The notes under the pieces are model-generated. The model saw only the letters and a program-made list of their open reading frames with translations, was not told where the DNA came from and made no database searches. Positions 32,065 to 39,536 of a stretch of DNA of 45,892 nt are shown here, in pieces. Position 1 is the stretch's first letter. Each line of letters starts with the position of its first letter. The DNA is from Dactylosporangium sucinum (lineage in GTDB: Bacteria; Actinomycetota; Actinomycetes; Mycobacteriales; Micromonosporaceae), in the NCBI RefSeq assembly GCF_014647515.1, contig NZ_BMPI01000082.1:1-45892 (forward strand), written 5' to 3'. Made by a program: the position numbers and the translations under genes.

Positions 32065-33441
32065 CTACTTCTTCAGCAGGGATTTGATCTGTTGCTCCGC
32101 CTTGGCGATGGCATCGGCTGCGGACGTCTGGCCCTGCACCGCCGCGCTGGTCTGGTCGGCGAGGACCTCCTGGATCGCGTTCGACTGCGGCGTGCGGGGC
32201 CGCCACATCTCGCCCTTGGCCGCGGCGTTGAATCCGCTCTGGATGGCCGCATAGACCGGCACCAGCCACTGCTCGCTGGGCGTCGTCGACAGGGTCGACT
32301 TGCGGGCCGGGAACGAGCCGAGGTTGTTCGAGGCCCAGAGCTCGCCCTTCTTCGAGCTCATCCACTGCAACAGCGCCCAGGCGGCCTGCGGATGCTTGCT
32401 GTTCTTGAACACCGAGCCGCTCCAGATGCCGCGGTGCGCGCTCGGTCCCGCGCTGCCCGCCGGCATGGTCTGGATCCCGACCTGGTCCGGCTTCAGGGTG
32501 GTCACCGCACTGTCCACCGCGGCGCTCTTGTAGGCGCTGCCCCAGGTGAAGATGGTCGCGATCTTGCCCTGCCGGAACGCGTCGAGCGGTTCGGTGTAGT
32601 TGTACGTCTTCGCGCCCGGCGGTGCGTACTTGAGCAGGTCCACCTGGACCTGCAGAGCGTCGATGCCGGCCTGGGTGTTGAAGGTCGGCTTCAGGTCCTT
32701 GTCGAACAGGGCGCCGCCGTTGGCGTTCAGGACCGTCTGCCAGAATGGCGGTGACAGCACTCCGCGCACCCACGTGAGGCCCACCGCCCAGGAGTCGGTC
32801 TTGCCGTCGCCATCGGTGTCCTGGACGAGTTTGGGTGCCGCCTGCAGGTACTGATCCCAGGTGAGCGCCGGGGTCGGCTCAGCAACGCCGGCCTTCTGGA
32901 AGAGGGTCTTGTTGTAGAACATCAACAGCAGGTTCGACCGGAGCGGTACTCCGTACTGCTTGCCCTGCCATGCGCTGGAGGCCAACGGGGCGCTGTTGAA
33001 GTCGTCCCAGTCAAAGTCGCTCTGGGTCCACGCGGCGGCATCGTTCTTCAGGTCCAGCAGGACGCCGGCATCCGCGAGTTGCGGGGTCCACGGGTCGTCC
33101 AGGGTGATCAGGTCGTACTCCGGGTCGGTGCTCGTCCCGTTCAGCATGCCCTTGGCCAGCAGGCTGTCGTAGGGCGTGGAATCGATGGTGACGTCGATGT
33201 AGGGGTAGTCCTTGTTGAACTCGGGAACCAGCCGATCCTGCCATTGCTTGGTGAAGGCGTCGTTCGCCATCATCGTGATCTTCACGTGCTGATCCGCGGT
33301 CCCGAGACCGCCGCCGTCCTTCGACGGCGAGCCGCTGTCCGATCCGCAGCCGCTCAGCGCGACAAGGCTCAGGCCGATGACGGCGGCCGTGAGGCTGTGC
33401 ATGCCGGGCAGCTGGCGGCGTCCGTGTCGTGGTCGCGCCAT
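32065..33441 (-). CDS. Sugar ABC transporter substrate-binding lipoprotein, CUT1 type
   Basis: A 458-residue lipoprotein. A basic n-region and hydrophobic core lead to the lipobox ALSGC (Cys32). The mature part is a family-1 solute-binding fold: VKITMMANDAFTKQWQDRLVPEFNKDYPYIDVTI, YDLITLDDPWTPQLADAG and YGVPLRSNLLLMFYNKTLF. The ATG at 33441 follows GGAG by about 10 bases. It heads the operon with MalF, MalG and DUF2804. An operator matching the GH2 gene's operator lies at its promoter. The substrate is unknown; the GH2 partner suggests a beta-linked oligosaccharide. Confidence 0.92.
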   Translation of the reverse strand: MARPRHGRRQLPGMHSLTAAVIGLSLVALSGCGSDSGSPSKDGGGLGTADQHVKITMMANDAFTKQWQDRLVPEFNKDYPYIDVTIDSTPYDSLLAKGMLNGTSTDPEYDLITLDDPWTPQLADAGVLLDLKNDAAAWTQSDFDWDDFNSAPLASSAWQGKQYGVPLRSNLLLMFYNKTLFQKAGVAEPTPALTWDQYLQAAPKLVQDTDGDGKTDSWAVGLTWVRGVLSPPFWQTVLNANGGALFDKDLKPTFNTQAGIDALQVQVDLLKYAPPGAKTYNYTEPLDAFRQGKIATIFTWGSAYKSAAVDSAVTTLKPDQVGIQTMPAGSAGPSAHRGIWSGSVFKNSKHPQAAWALLQWMSSKKGELWASNNLGSFPARKSTLSTTPSEQWLVPVYAAIQSGFNAAAKGEMWRPRTPQSNAIQEVLADQTSAAVQGQTSAADAIAKAEQQIKSLLKK

Positions 33442-33564
33442 CCGAACTCATCTCCTCATCATCGTCCGGGACACCGGCGGCGCAGTGCGCCGGCTCGAAC
33501 CATGACGTCCCGGACAGGGTCATATGTGGCAAGGCGGGGTGCTCAGAGGCTGAGTGGTGTGAAC

Positions 33565-33600
33565 ACTAAAGCAGACCCCCCGGAATGTTGCAACGTGGAA
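33565..33600 (-). promoter_or_regulatory. Promoter and LacI operator of the ABC/DUF2804 operon
   Basis: Minus strand: TTGCAA (33593-33588), 17 bases, TTTAGT (33570-33565). The -35 is the end of the operator TTCCACGTTGCAA (33588-33600). Eleven or more bases are shared with the GH2 promoter, in the same position relative to the -35. Confidence 0.7.
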
Positions 33601-33647
33601 ATACCCCGGCCGCACCGCCGGAACAGCCGGGGCCTAGGATGAGCGCC

Positions 33648-34721
33648 ATGGCGGGCGATGGTGAGCACTCGGAAGCGCCACGACGGACCGGCCGCCCGAC
33701 GATCAAGGACGTCGCCCTGCTCGCCGGCGTCTCCTGGCGGACCGTGTCCAACGTCATCCACGGGCACAAGTACCTGCGGGCCGAGACCAGGGCCAAGGTG
33801 GAGGCGGCCATCTCCGAGCTGGGATACCGGCCCCAGCAGGCGGCGAGGCAGCTGCGCAGTGGGCGCAGCGAGCTGCTGACCCTCGCCGTGCCATACATCG
33901 CGCACCCCTACTTCGCCCGCCTGGCGCACGCGGTGGCGCAGGAGGCCGAGCGACACGGCTATGACGTGCTGATCGACGAGACCCGCGGGATCCGCGACCG
34001 GGAGCTGCACGTCGCCGCCGGCTACCGCAAGATCCTCACCGACGGCATCATCTTCAGCCCCATCACGATCGACCGGCAGGAGCTGGAGGCGGCGCGCAAC
34101 GAAACGCCCATCGTCCTGCTCGGCGAGCACATCAGGACGCGACGGATCGACAGCGTCATGGTCGACAACGTCGCGTCGATCCGCGCGCTGATCGACCATC
34201 TGGCCGGCCTCGGGCGTCGTCGCATCGCGTTCCTCGGCTACGTCGCCACCGGCGGGCTGGGCTCGTCCGACCTGCGGGTGCAGGGATACCGGGAGGGGTT
34301 GAGCGCCGCGGGCCTGGACGTCGACCCCGCATGGATGATCTCCGTGGCGCACGGCGCGCGCGCCTCGACGATCGAGGGCGACTACTCGCGCGAGGCGGGG
34401 TATGAGCGGACCAGGGAGTTCCTGCCCAGGATCGGTGAGATCGACGCGCTGGTGTGCGCCAACGACCTGCTGGCGATCGGCGCGCTGCGGGCGTTGCGGG
34501 AAGCCGGTGTCCGGGTGCCGGCCGACGTTGCCGTCACCGGCTGGGACGACATCCCGGACGGCGCATACGCCGCACCCGCGCTGACCACTGTCGCTCCCGA
34601 CCTCGAAGGCATAGCCCGGCTCGCCGTGCGTGCGGTGCTGCGGCGCCTCGACACCCCGGATGCCCGGCCCAGGGCCACGACCGCCAAGCACCGGCTGGTG
34701 CTGCGGGACTCGACCGCCTGA
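33648..34721 (+). CDS. LacI-family transcriptional repressor of the adjacent saccharide locus
   Basis: A 357-residue LacI/GalR regulator. HTH (~18-70): PTIKDVALLAGVSWRTVSNVIHGHKYLRAETRAKVEAAISELGYRPQQAARQLRSGRS. The ligand-binding domain runs ~75-355, with a Rossmann-like NYD core and VCANDLLAIGALRALREAGVRVPADVAVTGWDDIP, a LacI hallmark. The ATG at 33648 has AGGA 8 bases upstream; ATG 33639 is possible. It lies between the two operator-bearing promoters, divergent from the ABC operon and upstream of the GH2 gene. The stop codon sits inside copy 1 of a tandem repeat. Confidence 0.9.
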   Translation: MAGDGEHSEAPRRTGRPTIKDVALLAGVSWRTVSNVIHGHKYLRAETRAKVEAAISELGYRPQQAARQLRSGRSELLTLAVPYIAHPYFARLAHAVAQEAERHGYDVLIDETRGIRDRELHVAAGYRKILTDGIIFSPITIDRQELEAARNETPIVLLGEHIRTRRIDSVMVDNVASIRALIDHLAGLGRRRIAFLGYVATGGLGSSDLRVQGYREGLSAAGLDVDPAWMISVAHGARASTIEGDYSREAGYERTREFLPRIGEIDALVCANDLLAIGALRALREAGVRVPADVAVTGWDDIPDGAYAAPALTTVAPDLEGIARLAVRAVLRRLDTPDARPRATTAKHRLVLRDSTA

Positions 34722-34884
34722 GCCGCCCAGGCGGTCCGCCACAGAACCTCCTGACCTCACCACCTCACTCGACCGCCCGAACCGCCCAGGCGGTCCAGCA
34801 CAGAACCTCCTGACCTCACCACCTCACTCGACCGCCCGAACCGCCCAGACGGCCCGGCACAGAACCTCCCGGCCTCGCCGCCAC
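34708..34884 (+). repeat. Three tandem copies of a 59-base repeat after the LacI gene
   Basis: Copies start at 34708, 34767 and 34826. Copies 1 and 2 differ at 4 of 59 bases, copies 2 and 3 at about 8. Each holds a GACCGCC/GGCGGTC stem (copy 3 imperfect). Copy 1 includes the last codons and the TGA of the LacI gene; in copies 2 and 3 the TGA has become CGA. The repeats fill the gap up to the GH2 operator and may act as terminator-like hairpins. Confidence 0.85.
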
Positions 34885-34890
34885 CGCTAT

Positions 34891-34926
34891 TTCCACGTTG
34901 TAATAACGCGAGCCCCCTGCTGTAAT
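34891..34926 (+). promoter_or_regulatory. Leaderless promoter and LacI operator of the GH2 gene
   Basis: TTGTAA (34898-34903), 17 bases, TGTAAT (34921-34926), 6 bases, then ATG 34933: a leaderless arrangement. The operator TTCCACGTTGTAA (34891-34903) covers the -35 and matches the ABC promoter operator except at one base. Confidence 0.75.
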
Positions 34927-34932
34927 GCAGCC

Positions 34933-36768
34933 ATGACGATCCCCCGGCCGGAGCACCCACGACCCCAACTGGTCCGCGACGCCTGGCTCTCCCTGAACGG
35001 AATCTGGCAGTTCGAGATCGACCAAGGGGACAGCGGACTGGAGCGTGGCCTGCCGGACCGGGAGCTGGAGTCCACCATCGTGGTCCCGTTCGCACCGGAG
35101 TCGGCCGCCTCCGGCATCGGCACTTCCGACTTTCTCGAGGCGGTGTGGTACAGGCGAACCGTGCGCATCCCCTCGGAATGGTCAGGGCGCCGGTTGCTGC
35201 TGCACTTCGGCGCGGTCGACCACGACGCGACGGTGTGGGTCAACGGCGTCGAGGTGGCACGCCACCGGGGCGGATTCTCCTCGTTCACCGCCGACCTCAG
35301 CGACTGCGCCAAGGCCGGTGGACAGGCGGTCATCGTGGTCAGGGCCCGCGACTCGCGGCACGGCGTGCAGGCCCGCGGCAAGCAGGCGACCTGGTACGAG
35401 AACACGTTCTGCTGGTACACCAGGACCACAGGTATCTGGCAGACCGTCTGGCTTGAGGCGGTGCCGGCCGTCTCGATCCGGACCCTGCGCGTCACACCGA
35501 ATCTGGGAGCTGCCCGATTCGAAGTCGTCGTGCCGCTGACCGCCAACCGTCCGGGGCATGCCGTGCTGCTCGAGCTGTCCGACGAGCACGGGACGGTGGC
35601 CACCTCCCGGGTTCGCGCCGACCTGGACCTCGCCCCGCACCTGACGCTCGACATTCCGGCGGACCGGGTGCGGCCGTGGTCACCGGCCGATCCCCACCTG
35701 TACAGCCTGCGGGCACGTCTGGTCGACGGCTCCGGAGACCTCGTCGACGCCGTCGACAGCTACACCGGGCTGCGCTCGGTCGCCGTCGATGGCCAGCGCC
35801 TGCTGCTCAACGGCCGGCAGGTGTTCCAGCGCCTGGTGCTCGACCAGGGCTACTGGCCCGACACTCTGATGACGGCGCCGTCGGACCAGGCGCTGGTCAC
35901 CGACATCCAGCTGGCCATGGACGCCGGCTTCAACGGAGCCCGGCTGCATCAGAAGGTCTTCGAGGAGCGTTACCTCTACCACGCGGACCGTATGGGGTTC
36001 CTCGTCTGGGCGGAGTTCGGCGACTGGGGAGCCAGCGGGCAGGGGCCGACGGGGGCGAACCAGCAGCCGACAGCGTCGTTCGTCACCCAGTGGCTGGAAG
36101 TGGTCGAGCGGGACGCGAACCACCCGTCCATCGTCGGCTGGTGCCCGATGAACGAGACGCACCAGCTGCTGCACGACCGCATCACCGTGCTCGACGACGT
36201 CACCAGGGCGATGTTCCTCGCCACCAAACTGGCCGACCCGAGCCGCCCGGTGATCGACGCATCCGGATATTCGCACCGCGTTGCCGAGGCGGATGTCTAC
36301 GACTCCCACAGCTACGAGCAGGATCCGGCGGCCTTCGCGGCACAGCAGGCCGGCCTGGCGGACGGCCACCCGTACCGCAACCGGCACGCCGAGGGCGAGT
36401 ACTCGGTGCCGTACCGGGGGCAGCCCTACCTGGTCTCGGAGTTCGGCGGGATCTGGTGGAACCCCGACGCCCCCGGCGCCGGCGAGAACCGCGACGACAG
36501 TTGGGGTTACGGACGGCCGGTGGCCGACGAGGAGGAGTTCTACGAGAGGTTCGCCGGACTCGTCGCCGTGCTCAGGGACGACCCGCGGATGTTCGGCTAC
36601 TGCTACACCCAGCTGACGGACGTCTTCCAGGAGCAGAACGGCGTGTACCGCTTCGATCGCAGCAGCAAGCTGGACGTCGACCGGATCCGCGCCATCCAGT
36701 TGGTCCCGGCGGCGTACGAGCGGCAGGACGAGCGCCCGGACTCCGGTGGGCGCGGTCCGGCAGTGTAG
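34933..36768 (+). CDS. Glycoside hydrolase family 2 enzyme (beta-galactosidase/glucuronidase superfamily)
   Basis: A 611-residue cytoplasmic enzyme. Jelly roll (~1-165) with WYRRTVRIP and VWVNGVEVARHRGGFSSF; Ig-like domain (~170-265); TIM barrel (~270-600). The acid/base is Glu408 in CPMNETHQ and the nucleophile Glu503 in VSEFGGIWW. The segment GARLHQKVFEERYLYHADRMGFLVWAEF replaces the usual RxSHYP block, placing it in a less-studied GH2 branch, so the sugar released is uncertain. There is no signal peptide, so the substrate must be imported, as the adjacent ABC transporter would do. The ATG at 34933 lacks an SD and is leaderless. Shared operators tie it to the ABC/DUF2804 operon. Confidence 0.9.
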   Translation: MTIPRPEHPRPQLVRDAWLSLNGIWQFEIDQGDSGLERGLPDRELESTIVVPFAPESAASGIGTSDFLEAVWYRRTVRIPSEWSGRRLLLHFGAVDHDATVWVNGVEVARHRGGFSSFTADLSDCAKAGGQAVIVVRARDSRHGVQARGKQATWYENTFCWYTRTTGIWQTVWLEAVPAVSIRTLRVTPNLGAARFEVVVPLTANRPGHAVLLELSDEHGTVATSRVRADLDLAPHLTLDIPADRVRPWSPADPHLYSLRARLVDGSGDLVDAVDSYTGLRSVAVDGQRLLLNGRQVFQRLVLDQGYWPDTLMTAPSDQALVTDIQLAMDAGFNGARLHQKVFEERYLYHADRMGFLVWAEFGDWGASGQGPTGANQQPTASFVTQWLEVVERDANHPSIVGWCPMNETHQLLHDRITVLDDVTRAMFLATKLADPSRPVIDASGYSHRVAEADVYDSHSYEQDPAAFAAQQAGLADGHPYRNRHAEGEYSVPYRGQPYLVSEFGGIWWNPDAPGAGENRDDSWGYGRPVADEEEFYERFAGLVAVLRDDPRMFGYCYTQLTDVFQEQNGVYRFDRSSKLDVDRIRAIQLVPAAYERQDERPDSGGRGPAV

Positions 36769-36771
36769 GGG

Positions 36772-36809
36772 GCACCCAGGTCGACGTTCGGCAGTGTCGA
36801 CCTGGGTGC
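36772..36809. terminator. Bidirectional terminator between GH2 and nanE
   Basis: A perfect 14-base inverted repeat, GCACCCAGGTCGAC with its complement (36772-36785, 36796-36809), and a 10-base loop, separate the convergent sugar operons. Confidence 0.85.
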
Positions 36810-36862
36810 GCGCTGCTGGTGTGAGCAGGCGAAGGGCGGCCGCCGCGGCGGGGCCGACATCG

Positions 36863-37576
36863 TCAGTGGCCCGTGGTCACGGGTGCGGGCCGGTCGGTCG
36901 CGTCGGCGAACCTTCGGGTGATCCAGACCGGGTCGGTGATGGCGGTGCCGACGACCACGGCGGCGGCACCGGCCTCCAGGGCTTCGCGGACGTGGTCGAA
37001 CCGGTGGTAGCGCCCCTCGGCGACGATCGGCACGGTGGACAGCTCAGCGGCCAGGTGACGGACGAGGGCGAGGTCCGGTCCGGCGGTCTGCGGGCTGTAC
37101 GGGGTGTACCCGGACAGGGTGGTCGCGACCAGGTCGGCACCGGCCGAGGCCGCCGCGACGCCCTCGGCCACCGTGGACACGTCGGCCATGACGATGCCGC
37201 CGGCGTTGTGTACCGCCTCGACCGTCTCGCGCAGTCCGGCGCCGTCGGGGCGGGGACGCGTCGTGGCGTCGGTCGCCACCACGGCCGCGCCGGCGGCGAG
37301 CACCTCCAGGGCGTCGGCAACGGTCGGGGTGATGAAGACCCCGCTGGTGCCGCGCTTGGTCAGGCCGATGACCGGCACCGTGACGGCGGCGGCCACGGCA
37401 CGCACGTCGGCGATACCGCCGACCCCTCCGCAGCGCACCGCGGTGGCTCCGCCGGCCACCGCGGCCTCCGCGAGCCGCCGGATCGTGGACGTGTCCCGCA
37501 GCGGATGCTCGTGTCCGGCCTGGCAGGAGACGATGAGCCCGCCGTGGATCGTGGCCATGAGGTCCGTGAGGTTCAT
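36863..37576 (-). CDS. nanE: N-acetylmannosamine-6-phosphate 2-epimerase
   Basis: A 237-residue TIM-barrel enzyme converting ManNAc-6-P to GlcNAc-6-P. Motifs: GGLIVSCQA near the N-terminus, catalytic Lys74 in IGLTKRG, catalytic Glu187 in IVAEGRYH, and AVVVGTAITDPVWIT at the phosphate site. The ATG at 37576 overlaps the nanK stop by four bases (ATGA) with GGAG upstream. It is the last gene of the sialic-acid operon. GlcNAc-6-P deacetylase and deaminase genes are not in this window and must lie elsewhere. Confidence 0.93.
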   Translation of the reverse strand: MNLTDLMATIHGGLIVSCQAGHEHPLRDTSTIRRLAEAAVAGGATAVRCGGVGGIADVRAVAAAVTVPVIGLTKRGTSGVFITPTVADALEVLAAGAAVVATDATTRPRPDGAGLRETVEAVHNAGGIVMADVSTVAEGVAAASAGADLVATTLSGYTPYSPQTAGPDLALVRHLAAELSTVPIVAEGRYHRFDHVREALEAGAAAVVVGTAITDPVWITRRFADATDRPAPVTTGH

Positions 37577-38568
37577 ACCTGCTCCTGTGCGAGGGTTCCG
37601 TCGTTGACTGCGTCGTTCCGGCCGTTTCCGGCCACGGCCCCGCGCGCCAGGCGCGCCGCGCCCAGCAGCGCGACGTCCACGCCCGCGGCCGGGACGAGGA
37701 CCGGCACCGACCGCAGGGGTGGGAGCGCCTCGGCCCGCAACGCCTCGCGGGCCGTGTCGGTGAACTCGGCGATGTTGAGCGCGACGCCACCGCCGAGGGT
37801 GACGGCGTCGACGTCGACCGCCGCGACCAGGCCGGCCAGGGCGCGGCCGAGCAGCTGCCCGGCGGCGCGGATCACGGCGTCCGCAACGCGGTCGCCCGCC
37901 CGCATCCGTGCGGCTACCTCCGTGAGTGGCAGCACGCCGCCACCGGTGTGTTCGGCGTAGGCGGCGGCGATGGCGGGACCAGCGACGACGGCCTCGAGAT
38001 GGTCGTGGCGGCCGCAGCCGCACGGCATCGCACCGCGGGCCGGCACCAGCAGATGGGCGAGCTCGCCGCTGCTGGCGTGCGGGCCGGACCACGCGGCACC
38101 GTGCCGCAGCAGCGCTCCCCCGACGCCGGTGCCGATCGAGACGTGCAGCACCTCGCGGTGCGGCGCCACCGCCGGATCGCGTGCGGTGCCGATGGCGGCG
38201 ACGCGGACGTCGTTGGCGACGGCGAGCGGCAGCCCGGTGCGGTGGCGCAGTTCGTCGCCGAGCGGGGTGCCCGCCCAGCCGGGCAGGATGTCCGTGGCCG
38301 AGCGTACCGCCCCTGTCGCCGGGTCGATGACGCCCGGCGCGCCGACGCCTGCGGCGCGCACCGTAACGCCCAGCCGGTCGGCGTGGCGGCGCAGGTCGTC
38401 GACGAGCCCGGCGACGGCGGCGAGGACCGCCGGCGTGCCGGCGGGGGTGGCGACCCGCGTCCGCCGCAGGATTCGGTCGGCGTCGTCGACCAGCCCGGCC
38501 GCGATCTTCGTACCGCCGATGTCGACCGCGATCCACGCACCGCGGCCCGATGCGTTCGCGTCGGTCAC
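37573..38568 (-). CDS. nanK: ROK-family sugar kinase, probable N-acetylmannosamine kinase
   Basis: A 331-residue ROK kinase. Phosphate 1 motif VDIGGTKIAAGLV (~14-26), catalytic Asp in VANDVRVAA, GTGVGG (phosphate 2), and the ROK zinc region ELAHLLVPARGAMPCGCGRHDHLE. The usual C-x-C-G-x-x-G-C-x-E is here C-G-C-G-R-H-D-H-L-E, so the third Cys is His. The GTG at 38568 overlaps the nanA stop (GTGA). Position between nanA and nanE makes ManNAc the expected substrate, phosphorylated with ATP. Confidence 0.88.
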   Translation of the reverse strand: MTDANASGRGAWIAVDIGGTKIAAGLVDDADRILRRTRVATPAGTPAVLAAVAGLVDDLRRHADRLGVTVRAAGVGAPGVIDPATGAVRSATDILPGWAGTPLGDELRHRTGLPLAVANDVRVAAIGTARDPAVAPHREVLHVSIGTGVGGALLRHGAAWSGPHASSGELAHLLVPARGAMPCGCGRHDHLEAVVAGPAIAAAYAEHTGGGVLPLTEVAARMRAGDRVADAVIRAAGQLLGRALAGLVAAVDVDAVTLGGGVALNIAEFTDTAREALRAEALPPLRSVPVLVPAAGVDVALLGAARLARGAVAGNGRNDAVNDGTLAQEQV

Positions 38569-39536
38569 AGCAGTCCCGTCGCCACCAACGTGTTCCGCAC
38601 GAGGTCGACCTCGGCGTCGTCGAGCGGGATCTGCGGCGGTGCGGTGACCGCGTGGTCGATGACACCGCGCAGCCGCAGGGCCGTCTTGAACGCGCCGAGT
38701 GCCGACGAGCCGCGCCCCATCCGCGTCGGCGAGCCGGCCTGCACGATGCGCATCAGCCGCAGCAGCCGCTCCTGTTCCCGTCCGGCCCCCTCCCAGTCAC
38801 CGGCGCAGGCATGCCCGTAGAGCTTCGCGTAGCCGTGCGGGTCGACGTTGCCGAGGCCGGGGACGACGCCGTCGGCGCCCATCCGCAGCGCGCTGTCCAC
38901 GGTCAGCTCCGAGCCCGTGAGCACGCTGAAGCTCGTCAGCCCGGCGTCGCGGCGCGCGACGAGCAGGTCCCGCAGGGCCGCGTCGTCGCCGGTGGAGTCC
39001 TTCAGCCCGGCGAGCACCCCGTCGGCCGCGAGCCGCAGGATCATCTGCGGGTCGAGCTTGGTGTGCACCGAGACCGGCAGGTCGTAGGCGTACAGCGGGG
39101 CGTCGCACCGCTCGGCGATGCGCCGCAGGTGCAGCTCCACCTCGGCGGGGTGGGTCCGGGTGTAGAAGGGCGCGGTGGCGACGATGCCGGCGCATCCGGC
39201 GCGCACGGCGCGATCGGCGTGGTCGAGCACCCGCAGCGTCGTCATGTCGATGACCCCCACCAGCACCGGCACCTGCCCGGCGACGTGGCGCATGACCGCG
39301 TCGACGACCACGGCACGGTGCCGGTCGGGCAGGAAGGCCACCTCGCTCGAGGAGCCGAGCACGAACAGCCCGTCCACGCCGCCGTCCAGCTGGAAGTCGA
39401 CCAACCGCAGCAGCGACGCGACGTCGACCTCCAGATCGGGGGTGAGTGGCGTGCACACCGGCGGCACCACGCCGGTGAGTCCCCGGGGTACCAGGGGTTC
39501 CGGCGCGGTCGCGGACGTGGCCGTGCTGATGGTCAT
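38565..39536 (-). CDS. nanA: N-acetylneuraminate lyase (DapA/NanA superfamily)
   Basis: A 323-residue class I aldolase. GSSSEV (61-66) is the carboxylate-binding GxxxE loop, Tyr151 in YDLP and the Schiff-base Lys179 in GLKDST. It would cleave Neu5Ac to ManNAc and pyruvate. The superfamily also has dihydrodipicolinate synthases, but the operon with a ROK kinase and NanE settles the role well. The ATG at 39536 overlaps the upstream ATPase stop by four bases. Confidence 0.88.
   Translation of the reverse strand: MTISTATSATAPEPLVPRGLTGVVPPVCTPLTPDLEVDVASLLRLVDFQLDGGVDGLFVLGSSSEVAFLPDRHRAVVVDAVMRHVAGQVPVLVGVIDMTTLRVLDHADRAVRAGCAGIVATAPFYTRTHPAEVELHLRRIAERCDAPLYAYDLPVSVHTKLDPQMILRLAADGVLAGLKDSTGDDAALRDLLVARRDAGLTSFSVLTGSELTVDSALRMGADGVVPGLGNVDPHGYAKLYGHACAGDWEGAGREQERLLRLMRIVQAGSPTRMGRGSSALGAFKTALRLRGVIDHAVTAPPQIPLDDAEVDLVRNTLVATGLL

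Noticed and set aside
30230..32773. An 847-codon frame running through binding protein, MalF and MalG
   Set aside because: Only its last 302 codons match a known fold (MalG). The front part is the shadow of two other genes; the real start is the GTG at 31138.
34630..36768. A 712-codon frame extending GH2 upstream
   Set aside because: The extra 101 codons read through the LacI gene end, the tandem repeats, the operator and the promoter. The GH2 fold begins at the ATG at 34933.
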